In this document: one piece after another, positions 7,677-16,389 of the stretch
Layout: each line of letters begins with the position of its first letter
Position numbering within the stretch: position 1 is the first letter of the stretch
DNA from: Canibacter sp052085365
GTDB taxonomy: Bacteria > Actinomycetota > Actinomycetes > Actinomycetales > Microbacteriaceae
Direction of reading: 5' to 3'
Assembly: GCA_052085365.1 (NCBI GenBank)
Contig: JBQDFP010000001.1
Span: 233,332-297,331 of the forward strand
DNA length: 64,000 bases
Notes under the pieces: model-generated
Seen by the model: the letters and a program-made list of their open reading frames with translations, nothing else
Told to the model about the DNA's origin: nothing
Databases searched by the model: none
Translations under genes and position numbers: made by a program

Positions 7677-9668
7677 CTAGTCTCTCGTACCTTCTCGTGA
7701 TTCTCCGAACTGATCAAAGACGGTACGGTCATCAAACTTGAGTTTTAGAGTTGATTTCCTAGTGGATCCTCCGCGGACAGGCGATTGTGAACCGGCAGCC
7801 TCAGTTACCAATAAACCGCGGAGCTTCCTTGCGACTTCATCACCTACGCCGTACCCGAATCGTAAGATTGCGCGAACTTGCCCCGCAGCAAAAGGGGCGG
7901 GCCCAAGCACATCCAACTGACGCACACCTGCTAATACATCTAAGGCACGCGTCACTTGCCGCGCAGTTCCAGTCACACTCGCGACACGTACCGCAGGCGG
8001 GTAAAGCAGTTGCGCACGGTCACGAAGCTCACTTCTTAACCATGCGGTTGTGTGACCTGAGACGAAGGCATCAACGACCGGACCAGCGCCTGATGCGAGC
8101 AAACACACCCCATCAGGCGCCGACTTAGCAGCAGCATTTTCCCACCAGCGCAAACAGTCCTCCCCTGCGCGTAACGTTGGACGTGAGAGTAGTCGTTCAG
8201 CATCGAGTAAGACCACAGCGCGATAACCCCCTGCTGCGATGGGTTCGGCACCAACTGTTGCCACCACTAACGCAGGTCGTGCATCGACTCGCTCACGCGG
8301 GTGATCAATATCGCTGACGAGTATTCGTGTGTGTGGGAACTGCATCGAAAACTGTTCCGCTGTACGCTGACTCCCCGAACCACGTTCCACAAGAGTGTGC
8401 TCACCACAGTGGGAACATTTCCAGCGCACGACGGGTTTCCCGCACCACCGACATGCGGGGCTCTTCGCCTGCCTGAACCCGATAGGCCCTCCGCAGTGAG
8501 CACAGTGCGCCAAATTTGAACACGATTCACAGACGGCGACCGGCGCGTACCCGGGTTGGGCAACTTGGACGAGAACCGGGCCCGTTCGGAGTCCTTCATT
8601 CATCATAGAAATCGCGAACCCTGGCAGTCGTCCAGCAAACACATCTGGAGCCGCTGCTTGATCAGCGTGCCTCACACGTACTCGCTTTGGAAGGTTACTC
8701 TGTGGCTTCACGTATTCTATATCGATCAAACGCTGCACTTCGGCACTTCGCGAATGTGCGAAAAACATAAGCCCGCATGAACTTTGCTGGGCACGAATTA
8801 ACGCGGCGTCGCGACAGTGCACATACGGCGCTCGCGGTTCTCCAAGAACCGGGTCCCCATCGTCCCAAATGAGAATCGCACCGAGGTTAAAGGCAGGCGC
8901 ATAAATAGCTGACCTGTTCCCAATGATGATGCGAGGAGTGTCTTCAAGAGCGGCTAAGAATTCTGAATACCGCTCAGCCCCTGGTTGTTTTGCATCAACT
9001 CGAAGAACTGGGGTTGTGCCGAACGCGTCACGAAGTTGGTCAAGGTCACGATAGTCAGGGACACATATGATGACGCTTTCACCAGCAGCAAGCACAGATT
9101 TTGCGGTATCGACCATTCGTGTCGTCCAACCGCCGACCCATTCACCCGAGTCAAGACGAACAGGACTATGTGACTCGCTAAAAGCGAGACGTTCACCACT
9201 GATGAGCAGTGAAGCAATCGACCGAACGTCCTCACTCGTGTCGGATTGCACGTCTCCACTATTGGACTCAGTTCCAGACTGGTCCCGAGCCTTGAGGTAC
9301 GCCTTTTCGGCACGCACATGACGTTGCGGAATTGCCAGACGCAGAATGTCTCCCGCGCTTCCTGCTGCGCGGTCAGAAACTGCGCGCACCAGCTCCCAGA
9401 CATGCATATTGAGCATTGGTATCGGGGACACAATCTCACTGACATGCGAGAGGTTTCCGTCGAACGTACTCTCGTGCACCAGCTCAATCACCCAGCCAAA
9501 TGCCTTGCGACCTCCTGAGCGAAATGGCACACGGACGCGCTGCCCCACTTGTATTTCTGGTAAGAGGACTTCTGGGACCGCGTAATCAAACAGGTGATCA
9601 AGCTGAGGAAGACGTGTGTCTAACAGCACGCGAGCAATGGCCGGTTGAGCTCCAGCCCCGCTGTTCAC
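7677..9668 (-). CDS. priA: PriA-like primosomal protein N', helicase motifs lost
   Basis: Homologue of the replication-restart protein PriA, 663 residues from a GTG. The N-terminal 3'-end-binding domain and the zinc module (C380, C383, C389, C392, C406, C409, C418, C421) are intact. The helicase core is not: there is no GxTGSGKT Walker A, and the DEEH box position reads WDDGD (268-272). This degenerate form is the usual actinobacterial PriA, so it is probably a structural primosome loader rather than an ATP-driven helicase. The start overlaps the metK stop by one base (TAGTG). Confidence 0.92.
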   Translation of the reverse strand: MNSGAGAQPAIARVLLDTRLPQLDHLFDYAVPEVLLPEIQVGQRVRVPFRSGGRKAFGWVIELVHESTFDGNLSHVSEIVSPIPMLNMHVWELVRAVSDRAAGSAGDILRLAIPQRHVRAEKAYLKARDQSGTESNSGDVQSDTSEDVRSIASLLISGERLAFSESHSPVRLDSGEWVGGWTTRMVDTAKSVLAAGESVIICVPDYRDLDQLRDAFGTTPVLRVDAKQPGAERYSEFLAALEDTPRIIIGNRSAIYAPAFNLGAILIWDDGDPVLGEPRAPYVHCRDAALIRAQQSSCGLMFFAHSRSAEVQRLIDIEYVKPQSNLPKRVRVRHADQAAAPDVFAGRLPGFAISMMNEGLRTGPVLVQVAQPGYAPVAVCESCSNLAHCAHCGGPIGFRQAKSPACRWCGKPVVRWKCSHCGEHTLVERGSGSQRTAEQFSMQFPHTRILVSDIDHPRERVDARPALVVATVGAEPIAAGGYRAVVLLDAERLLSRPTLRAGEDCLRWWENAAAKSAPDGVCLLASGAGPVVDAFVSGHTTAWLRSELRDRAQLLYPPAVRVASVTGTARQVTRALDVLAGVRQLDVLGPAPFAAGQVRAILRFGYGVGDEVARKLRGLLVTEAAGSQSPVRGGSTRKSTLKLKFDDRTVFDQFGESREGTRD

Positions 9669-10855
9669 TACTCGCTCACTCCTACGACCCGCCGCAGCTC
9701 TTCGACTCGTGGTGTTTGTTCCCAGGTGAATTCGCCACGGCCAAAGTGCCCATAAGCGCTCGTTGTTGCGTAGATCGGCTGCAATAGGTCGAGGTCGCGA
9801 ACTATAGCGAGTGGTCGCAGATCAAAGATTTCACGGATGGCCCGCTCGATATCGACGACAGGAACGGTTTCCGTGCCAAATGTTTCGACGTAGAGCGCAA
9901 CCGGATGTGCCCGACCGATCGCATATGCAATTTGTATTTCAGCGCGACGAGCCAGACCTGCAGCTACGATATGTTTTGCAACCCAGCGCATCGCATAGGC
10001 GGCAGAACGATCAACTTTTGACGGATCTTTTCCGCTGAATGCGCCTCCACCATGGCGGGCAGACCCACCATAGGTGTCGATAATCACTTTGCGACCCGTA
10101 AGCCCGGCGTCCCCCATAGGACCACCGATAACAAACGGACCCGCAGGGTTGATAATCAATTCTGGGTCCCCAGAAAGCTCGGTTTGTGCAAGTACCGGTC
10201 GAATGACCTCACGTTCGATATCTGTGTGGAGCTGTTCCTGAGCTATTTGAGCTTCGTGCTGTGTCGAAACCACAACCGCTTCAACTGTTACCGGTCGATC
10301 TGATTCGTAGCCGATAGTAACTTGCGTCTTCCCGTCGGGGCGCAAATACGGAAGGGCTCCTGTTTTACGAACATGAGTAAGCCGCTCTGCCATTCGGTGT
10401 GCCAGCCAGCTCGCCATTGGATGAAGCTCTGGCGTTTCATCACAGGCATACCCGAACATGATGCCTTGATCTCCGGCGCCTTGCAGGCTTAACGCATCGT
10501 CATCGCTGGCGGTTCGCGCTTCTAGCGAGTTATCCACGCCATCCGCAATATCAGGTGACTGCTGGCCAATCGACACCGAAACTCCGCAGGACCCAGCGTC
10601 AAATCCCATATCACTTGATGTGTAGCCAATATCTCGTAACGCTTCACGGATAAGCTGCGGAATCTCCACATACCCGGTGGTATTTACTTCACCAGCGACA
10701 TGCACCAATCCTGTGGTCACCATAGTTTCTACCGCGACTCGTGCGCCAGGATCTTGCTTCAAGAGTGCATCAAGAATGGTGTCAGAGATACGGTCGCAAA
10801 TTTTATCGGGATGGCCCTCTGTCACGGATTCCGATGTAAAAAATCGCAGGTTCAC
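9668..10855 (-). CDS. metK: S-adenosylmethionine synthase
   Basis: Makes SAM from methionine and ATP. Landmarks are the N-terminal FFTSESVTEGHPDKICD, the GAGDQGIMFGYA loop and the P-loop-like GGGAFSGKDPSKVDRS. At 395 residues the protein is full length. It starts with GTG preceded by GGGAG at good spacing. It is followed directly by priA. In most relatives coaBC lies immediately upstream of metK; here rpoZ does. Confidence 0.98.
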   Translation of the reverse strand: MNLRFFTSESVTEGHPDKICDRISDTILDALLKQDPGARVAVETMVTTGLVHVAGEVNTTGYVEIPQLIREALRDIGYTSSDMGFDAGSCGVSVSIGQQSPDIADGVDNSLEARTASDDDALSLQGAGDQGIMFGYACDETPELHPMASWLAHRMAERLTHVRKTGALPYLRPDGKTQVTIGYESDRPVTVEAVVVSTQHEAQIAQEQLHTDIEREVIRPVLAQTELSGDPELIINPAGPFVIGGPMGDAGLTGRKVIIDTYGGSARHGGGAFSGKDPSKVDRSAAYAMRWVAKHIVAAGLARRAEIQIAYAIGRAHPVALYVETFGTETVPVVDIERAIREIFDLRPLAIVRDLDLLQPIYATTSAYGHFGRGEFTWEQTPRVEELRRVVGVSE

Positions 10856-10882
10856 TCTGCTCCCTTCAGTGGCGAAACAAAT

Positions 10883-10917
10883 GTGGCGCCGGTCCTGGAT
10901 TCAGGGTAACCGACGCC
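10883..10917 (-). terminator. Stem-loop between rpoZ and metK (weak terminator or attenuator)
   Basis: Read on the minus strand, TGGCGTCGGT pairs with ACCGGCGCCA (10-bp stem, one G-U pair) around a 15-nt loop, followed by CATTTGTTTCG, a poor U-tract. It could be partial termination after rpoZ, or an RNA-processing stem before metK. I cannot tell which. Confidence 0.4.
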
Positions 10918-10947
10918 ACCGACATTCTTGACCTAAGAGACAAGAAG

Positions 10948-11202
10948 TTACGCGTTATTTTGGATGAGCTCCAACTTGTTCTCAGCAATCTCATGCAGAG
11001 CAACTGACAACGGCTTGTCGTCAACAGAAGCGTCAACGAGCGGACCAACATTGTCGAGCAAATTTCCGTCATGCAAGTCGCTATAGTACGCGTTAATCTG
11101 ACGGGCACGCTGTGATGAGTAAGTCACTAGTGCATATTTCGAGTCGACCTTGTCGAGAAGAGTATCGATCGAAGGATCAATGATGCCATTCGGATTGGCC
11201 AT
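10948..11202 (-). CDS. rpoZ: RNA polymerase omega subunit
   Basis: Small subunit that helps fold and assemble beta prime into RNA polymerase. The 84 residues carry the family pattern: SKYALVTYSSQRARQINAYY near the N terminus and KPLSVALHEIAENKLEL at the end. Start supported by AAGGAGG about 9 bp before the ATG. gmk, the usual upstream neighbour, and coaBC, the usual downstream one, are both absent here. Confidence 0.93.
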   Translation of the reverse strand: MANPNGIIDPSIDTLLDKVDSKYALVTYSSQRARQINAYYSDLHDGNLLDNVGPLVDASVDDKPLSVALHEIAENKLELIQNNA

Positions 11203-11245
11203 ATGGGTCTGCCTCCTTGAGTTAACCAGTTCAGTCTACCGGAGA

Positions 11246-11899
11246 TTAGAAATTCCGTCGGACTAAAATGTCACCTTGCTCACAATCTAGGCGATACCAT
11301 CCTGCTGTCTGCAAGAGTCTTACACGAGCTTGATCTTCGAAAAAGCCCATCGTCTCCCCTGCAAGCGCAGCCGCCGCCGGAATTCCCGGCATTATTTCTT
11401 GCCCCCAAATTTTTGCACGGATCTTTTCAACCACCGCAGCTCCTGGACTTTCAGGAAGGGCAGCGGCGACGCGTTCAATCCCGGTACGGGCAACATCTCG
11501 TAAGGAATCCGCATCAACACTTCCCACGGATTCCCAACCTGTCACAGGTGGTTTAATCCCGGTCCATACCGCGGTCATATCTGTTGGTGGCAGAGGAAGC
11601 GTTGTCTCTTTCTCGTCGAGTCTCGCAAGACGGTCGGTAAGTGCTCGTATCTCGACAACGCGGTCAAGAACCACATTTCCTTGCAATGACGCTGCCCGCA
11701 TAACGAGCACGGTCGGGACTGGATCAAGCAACGACGTTGATGCACTTGTACAGCCGTACACTGCAAGAACGGACCCCCCTGCAGGGTGGGGGCGTGCAAC
11801 CAACAGGACTTCTGGGAAACCGACGCTGCCAATTCTTTGAAAAAAGGTGCCGAGGTCTCCTAAAGACGCAGCCTCAACAAACTCCAACTCACTCACCAC
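11246..11899 (-). CDS. Conserved-looking protein of unknown function
   Basis: A 217-residue protein I cannot assign. It has no signal peptide or membrane segment. It is rich in A, V, L and E, with a central PPTDMTAVWTGIKPPVTGWE segment that looks like a motif and a C-terminal half that is probably mostly helical (AALPESPGAAVVEKIRAKIWG). It is divergent from tesB, with overlapping promoter regions. The GTG at 11899 is chosen because a TACACT box ends exactly 7 nt upstream (leaderless pattern); a second GTG follows directly. Codon usage looks like its neighbours. Confidence 0.7.
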   Translation of the reverse strand: MVSELEFVEAASLGDLGTFFQRIGSVGFPEVLLVARPHPAGGSVLAVYGCTSASTSLLDPVPTVLVMRAASLQGNVVLDRVVEIRALTDRLARLDEKETTLPLPPTDMTAVWTGIKPPVTGWESVGSVDADSLRDVARTGIERVAAALPESPGAAVVEKIRAKIWGQEIMPGIPAAAALAGETMGFFEDQARVRLLQTAGWYRLDCEQGDILVRRNF

Positions 11900-11906
11900 G
11901 CTCCGA

Positions 11907-11925
11907 AGTGTAGCCCGTCTAAGAT
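11907..11925. promoter_or_regulatory. Back-to-back -10 boxes for the divergent pair 11899/tesB
   Basis: On the minus strand TACACT (11912-11907) ends 7 nt before the GTG at 11899, predicting a leaderless transcript. On the plus strand TAAGAT (11920-11925) predicts a start near 11932, giving tesB a leader of about 20 nt with AAGGGA. The two boxes are 7 bp apart, so polymerases would compete. Confidence 0.45.
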
Positions 11926-11950
11926 GGAGTCAGCACAATGAAGGGACACG

Positions 11951-12817
11951 ATGATGGCGACTCCGAGTTTGCTTGAGATGTTGACGGTCGAAAACCCTGG
12001 GCTTCGTACGATCCACGATCTATTTACTGGACCAGCGATGCCCACTCCGAACGGGAGAAGTTTTGGCGGCCAAGTGATGGGTCAAGCACTCAGAGCAGCG
12101 AGTGAAACGGCTCCTGCTGGCCGTGAGGTTCATTCAATGCACGGTTACTTTTTGCGACCGGGAGACTCGAACGAGCAACTCACGTTTGAGGTTGCACGGT
12201 TGTTTGATGGTGGCTCATTCTCAACGCGCCGGGCCCAGGCCTATCAAGATGGTGCACCGATTATGTCCATGATCGCCTCCTATCAAACCGTGGACGACGG
12301 TGTAGAACATCAGGAACGTCTCGATATGAGCCAGTTTCCTTCGCCTGAAGAGCTGCCAAGTATGTGGGATAAGTTCGGGCACCTCCAGAACCACAAACGC
12401 GCGTCTTGGGTACTACAGCGCCCGTTTGACTTCCGATATGTGGAAGGCGACATGATGGTCGAGCGTCCGGAGCCTTCCAATGTGGAGCATGTGTGGATGC
12501 GAGCGATCGACGACCTACCGTATTCCGCAATTCTGCATAGCGCCGCATTAACGTTTGGAAGCGACTATTTGCTAGTTGAACCTGTAGCCCGTGCCCACGG
12601 ACTGTCATGGTCTGTTCCCGGACTGAAAGCCGCAAGTCTCGACCATTCCATGTGGTTTCACCGACCATTTAACGTCAACGAATGGCTTATGTATGTGCTG
12701 GAGTCCCCGACGTCACACGGCGGACGTGGCCTCTCACATGGAAAGTTTTATTCACTAGAAGGTGACCTGGTGGCGTCAGTGTCTCAAGAAGTTATGCTTC
12801 GAATCCCCAACAGGTGA
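11951..12817 (+). CDS. tesB: Acyl-CoA thioesterase II
   Basis: Hydrolyses acyl-CoA to fatty acid and CoA. The double-hotdog fold is 288 residues long; the catalytic triad of E. coli TesB aligns with D231 (SLDHSMWFHRPF), T254/S255 and Q279 (SVSQEVML). The FGGQVMGQAL motif is near residue 40. There are two adjacent ATGs; the second (11954) has the better distance from AAGGGA, so the true start may be one codon later. It is followed 15 bp later by a hydrolase gene in the same direction. Confidence 0.95.
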   Translation: MMATPSLLEMLTVENPGLRTIHDLFTGPAMPTPNGRSFGGQVMGQALRAASETAPAGREVHSMHGYFLRPGDSNEQLTFEVARLFDGGSFSTRRAQAYQDGAPIMSMIASYQTVDDGVEHQERLDMSQFPSPEELPSMWDKFGHLQNHKRASWVLQRPFDFRYVEGDMMVERPEPSNVEHVWMRAIDDLPYSAILHSAALTFGSDYLLVEPVARAHGLSWSVPGLKAASLDHSMWFHRPFNVNEWLMYVLESPTSHGGRGLSHGKFYSLEGDLVASVSQEVMLRIPNR

Positions 12818-12832
12818 GAAACGAGGTTTCAT

Positions 12833-13606
12833 TTGGCTATACACACTTCAACCGTCGGCAGTGGATCCACTCCACTCGTGTTTCTGCACGGGCTCATGGG
12901 GCGCGGAAAGAACTTTACTGGTTCAGCAAAAGCCTTATCTCACGAGGCGACATCCCTGCTGGTAGATGCACCAAATCACGGTGCATCCGACTGGACTGCT
13001 AAATTCAGCTACCAACAAATGGCTGACGCGACCGCAGACTTGATTCGCAATCAGTTTGATAGCCCTGTGAATCTGATCGGCCATTCTATGGGCGGAAAAA
13101 CTGCGATGATTCTTGCGCTCACATATCCAGAGTTGATATCTCAGCTCACGATTGTGGATGTTTCTCCGGCGCGAAGTGGCGGATCAAGTGAATTTGAGCA
13201 CCTGCTCGGGGCGCTCTTGAAAGTTGATCTAGCAAGTCTGAGCAGTCGCACAGACGCCGACGAGAAGCTGCGTGAAGCAATCCCCGAGGACACGGTCCGT
13301 TCGTTTTTACTCCAAAATCTCATACGAACTGATCACGGTTTTACCTGGCAAGCAAATATCAAAATGCTCTATCAGTCACTCGGCAAGATCGTAGACTTTC
13401 CAAAATTCAACGGTAATTCGTTCGATAACCCTGTGCTCTGGGTAAAGGGTGAACAGTCGAACTATATTGAACACGAAGATTTTGCAGAGATGAACCGGCT
13501 ATTTCCTGACACTGTTCCTGTAACAGTGCGCGGGTCTGGCCACTGGGTGCACGCTGAAAAACCTCAGGAATTCCAGACCCTGCTTCGCGAGTTTTTCATT
13601 CAGTGA
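12833..13606 (+). CDS. Alpha/beta hydrolase, YbfF-like esterase
   Basis: A 257-residue serine hydrolase with the HGLMGRGKNF oxyanion region and catalytic triad S85 (GHSMGG), D109 (IVDVSP) and H237 (SGHWVHAEKP). The placement of the aspartate right after strand 6 is as in YbfF. The substrate is unknown; linkage to two thioesterases suggests acyl esters or thioesters. It starts with TTG, preceded by ACGAGG at good spacing. It is convergent with the thioesterase gene, 17 bp apart, with no obvious terminator. Confidence 0.9.
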   Translation: MAIHTSTVGSGSTPLVFLHGLMGRGKNFTGSAKALSHEATSLLVDAPNHGASDWTAKFSYQQMADATADLIRNQFDSPVNLIGHSMGGKTAMILALTYPELISQLTIVDVSPARSGGSSEFEHLLGALLKVDLASLSSRTDADEKLREAIPEDTVRSFLLQNLIRTDHGFTWQANIKMLYQSLGKIVDFPKFNGNSFDNPVLWVKGEQSNYIEHEDFAEMNRLFPDTVPVTVRGSGHWVHAEKPQEFQTLLREFFIQ

Positions 13607-13623
13607 AGACGCCGTTGAGGTGT

Positions 13624-14088
13624 TTACCTTCTCAATACGAGCGGTGCATCAATCCAGGGGTCAACGGTCTTACGCCCCTCATCGCTGAGTCGTTGGGGAC
13701 GCAGCGTTTTCCCGTCAACTATTACCACCGTTGTAATTGCTTGTGCCACGACTGACCGTTCGCTCGTCGAATTATCAATAATCTCGTAGTGAACTTCCAA
13801 GCTTGATCCCCCAAGTTTTCCGATCCACGTTTCCACGGTAATGGGTGTGGCAGTGTAGTTCAGAACTCTCGTGAACTGAATGCTTTGACTCGCAACCAGC
13901 ATTTTGGGGCCTTCCGGGTCGTCACCCCGGAAGTACCCCTCCATGCCGGTAGTTTCTCGAGCAGCGCCGAGCCAGAAGAGCCGCACGCGCGCTTCTTCAA
14001 GGAATCGTGCGAAAGCGACATTGTTTACGTGGCCGTACGCGTCTTGATCTGCCCATCGAAGGTCGAGATCTACGTGAGCTCGTCCCAT
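13624..14088 (-). CDS. Hotdog-fold thioesterase, 4-hydroxybenzoyl-CoA thioesterase type
   Basis: A 154-residue single-hotdog thioesterase. The signature RWADQDAYGHVNNVAFARFLEEAR places the likely catalytic aspartate at D16. YbgC/FcbC-like enzymes hydrolyse acyl- or aroyl-CoA. It starts 2 bp after the ettA stop, so it is translated with ettA; this pairing recurs in Micrococcales as far as I recall. The natural substrate is unknown. Confidence 0.9.
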   Translation of the reverse strand: MGRAHVDLDLRWADQDAYGHVNNVAFARFLEEARVRLFWLGAARETTGMEGYFRGDDPEGPKMLVASQSIQFTRVLNYTATPITVETWIGKLGGSSLEVHYEIIDNSTSERSVVAQAITTVVIVDGKTLRPQRLSDEGRKTVDPWIDAPLVLRR

Positions 14089-14090
14089 AT

Positions 14091-15773
14091 CTAACCGCGC
14101 GTGAGCTTGCGGTAGGTGACTCGCGAAGGTTTGGCAGCTTCGGGCCCAAGACGATCAACCTTGTTTTGCTCGTAACCTTCAAAGTTACCCTCGAACCAGT
14201 GCCAATTGGCAGGGTCTTCGTTTGTGCCTTCGTACGCAAGAATATGAGTTGCGACACGGTCCAAGAACCAACGGTCGTGGGTAATGACCACAGCACAGCC
14301 AGGAAATTCAAGCAGTGCGTTCTCGAGGCTCGACAGTGTTTCTACGTCAAGGTCGTTTGTCGGCTCATCAAGAAGCAGTACGTTTCCGCCTTGCTTGAGT
14401 GTGAGAGCCAGATTCAGTCGGTTACGTTCACCGCCGGACAGCACTCCCGCAGGCTTTTGCTGGTCCGGTCCTTTAAACCCGAAACTTGAAACGTATGCGC
14501 GCGAAGGGATCTCAACGTTTCCAACCTGAATGTAATCCAGGCCATCAGAGACGACTTCCCAAACGTTCTTTTTAGGATCGATCCCTGCTCGGGTCTGATC
14601 AACGTAGCTCAGACGTACGGTTTCGCCTATTTTGAGCTCTCCGGCGTCAAGCGGTTCAATGCCAACGATCGTTTTAAAGAGCGTCGTTTTGCCCACACCA
14701 TTAGGACCGATAATGCCGACGATGCCGTTGCGAGGGAGCGAGAAGCTCAGACCGTCAATCAATATTCGTTCGCCGAAACCTTTCTGCAGGTTTTGAGCTT
14801 CAAGCACGAGGTTACCTAGACGAGGACCCGGTGGAATCTGGATCTCTTCGAAATCGAGCTTCTTCGTGCGTTCTGCTTCAGCAGCCATTTCTTCGTAGCG
14901 TGCCAGGCGTGCTTTAGATTTCGCCTGGCGGCCCTTAGAGTTTGACCGTACCCAGTCGAGTTCGTCCCTCAGACGTTTCTGAAGCTTGGCATCTTTTCGC
15001 CCCTGGACTTCAAGACGTTCTGCCTTTTTCTCAAGGTAGGTCGAATAGTTGCCTTCGTAGGGGTATAGGCGGCCACGGTCAACTTCTGCGATCCATTCCG
15101 CAACGTGGTCGAGGAAGTACCTATCGTGTGTAATTGCAATAACTGCGCCGGGGTATTTCTGCAGGTGCTGCTCGAGCCACAGCACGCTCTCAGCATCAAG
15201 GTGGTTTGTGGGCTCGTCAAGCAGCAACAGATCGGGCTTTTCTAACAGCAACTTACAGAGAGCTACACGGCGTTTTTCGCCACCAGACAAGTGTTCAACC
15301 GGTTCATCCGCTGGGGGGCAACGCAGCGCGTCCATTGCTTGCTCAAGCTGGTTGTCAAGATCCCAAGCATCCAGCGCATCAATCTGTTCTTGCAGTTCTC
15401 CCATTTCTGGAAGCAAAGCATCATAGTCAGCATCTGGATTCGCCATTTCGGCGCTGATCTCGTTAAATCGGTCGAGCTTTGCCTTAACGTCTTTCACGCC
15501 TTGCTGCACGTTTTCAAGAACGGTCTTATCTTCATCAAGGTCGGGCTCCTGCATCAGAATACCCACGGTGTAGCCAGGGCTCAGCGTTGCATCACCGTTC
15601 GATGGCGTGTCGATGCCTGCCATGATTTTTAAAATCGTCGACTTGCCAGCACCGTTCGGTCCCACCATGCCTATTTTGGCTCCTGGCAGGAACGACATCG
15701 TCACATCGTCGAGAATAACTTTGTCGCCGTGTGCCTTACGTGCGCGAACCATTTGGTAGATATATTCAGCCAT
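14091..15773 (-). CDS. ettA: Energy-dependent translational throttle ABC-F ATPase
   Basis: ABC-F protein that binds the ribosomal E site and gates the first elongation step according to ATP/ADP level. Two nucleotide-binding domains: the first with GPNGAGKST, LSGGEKRR and LLLDEPTNHLD, the second with GPNGVGKTT, LSGGERNR and LLLDEPTNDLD, joined by the charged interdomain linker. No membrane segments. The 560-residue length and N-terminal AEYIYQMVRARKAHGDK are those of EttA. ATG is supported by GAGGA. A TAGAGT box at 15835-15840 is a candidate promoter. Confidence 0.96.
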   Translation of the reverse strand: MAEYIYQMVRARKAHGDKVILDDVTMSFLPGAKIGMVGPNGAGKSTILKIMAGIDTPSNGDATLSPGYTVGILMQEPDLDEDKTVLENVQQGVKDVKAKLDRFNEISAEMANPDADYDALLPEMGELQEQIDALDAWDLDNQLEQAMDALRCPPADEPVEHLSGGEKRRVALCKLLLEKPDLLLLDEPTNHLDAESVLWLEQHLQKYPGAVIAITHDRYFLDHVAEWIAEVDRGRLYPYEGNYSTYLEKKAERLEVQGRKDAKLQKRLRDELDWVRSNSKGRQAKSKARLARYEEMAAEAERTKKLDFEEIQIPPGPRLGNLVLEAQNLQKGFGERILIDGLSFSLPRNGIVGIIGPNGVGKTTLFKTIVGIEPLDAGELKIGETVRLSYVDQTRAGIDPKKNVWEVVSDGLDYIQVGNVEIPSRAYVSSFGFKGPDQQKPAGVLSGGERNRLNLALTLKQGGNVLLLDEPTNDLDVETLSSLENALLEFPGCAVVITHDRWFLDRVATHILAYEGTNEDPANWHWFEGNFEGYEQNKVDRLGPEAAKPSRVTYRKLTRG

Positions 15774-15834
15774 ACGTCCTCTCGGGCATCATGCCCATGC
15801 TTTCTGTGTAATCAAGCGCTCAAAACTGTTCACT

Positions 15835-15840
15835 ACTCTA
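15835..15840 (-). promoter_or_regulatory. Candidate -10 box (TAGAGT) for ettA
   Basis: TAGAGT on the minus strand in the 118-bp gap between the lipoprotein gene and ettA, implying a leader of about 55 nt. No good -35. Included because the same hexamer recurs at other promoters here. Confidence 0.3.
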
Positions 15841-15891
15841 CCGCGTTACCCATAAAGTTGAGTCTTTGCGCTGTTGCGGCAAGGAAGTAGT

Positions 15892-16368
15892 TCAGGAACG
15901 AGGCTGCACGATCAAGCACTGGTCGCCATCTGGTCCGATCGTGTTTGTCTGTTCAACGATGACCTCTCGATCAGCCTCAACAAGCTGACCAATCAGACAT
16001 TGGTCATCAAATCGCGAGGATACAAAGATCGATTCTGCATCGTTTCCGAAGGGATCAACGTCCTGGGTCACTTCAATCGAATCCGCCTCGAAACCTACAT
16101 CGACCAGCGCACGTTCGATAGGTTCACTGTCAATAGCACCGGACCCTTTGCCATATTCGACGAGGGTCTTGGTGAAAATAGGCAGGTTATCTGCTGCTGA
16201 ACCATCAGGGAAATACGAGACCTCACCCTCTGGGGCTTCAACAGCTGCTCTGTCGGCCGTATCAGGGGTCGGCCCGTCAAGCAACGAGCAGCCGCTGAAC
16301 ACAACAACGCTACAAATCGCTGCCAGTGTTGCCGTAATTGGAAACCTTCGAACTGGGGCACTTGCCAT
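15892..16368 (-). CDS. DUF6993-type lipoprotein
   Basis: A 158-residue exported lipoprotein: basic N terminus, hydrophobic stretch at about 11-24 and a lipobox VFSGC with C27 as the lipidated cysteine. The mature domain resembles the DUF6993 family found between ssb and ettA in Micrococcales (NLPIFTKTLVEYG, then VDVGFEADSIEVTQD, and two cysteines in DDQCLIGQ and GDQCLI that may form a disulfide). The family assignment is from memory of its pattern and synteny. Function unknown. Confidence 0.8.
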   Translation of the reverse strand: MASAPVRRFPITATLAAICSVVVFSGCSLLDGPTPDTADRAAVEAPEGEVSYFPDGSAADNLPIFTKTLVEYGKGSGAIDSEPIERALVDVGFEADSIEVTQDVDPFGNDAESIFVSSRFDDQCLIGQLVEADREVIVEQTNTIGPDGDQCLIVQPRS

Positions 16369-16389
16369 GTGTGTCAGTCTACCGAGGTG

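Noticed and set aside
15784..15796. GGGCATCATGCCC palindrome before the ettA Shine-Dalgarno
   Set aside because: The hairpin would have only a 4-bp stem; likely chance.
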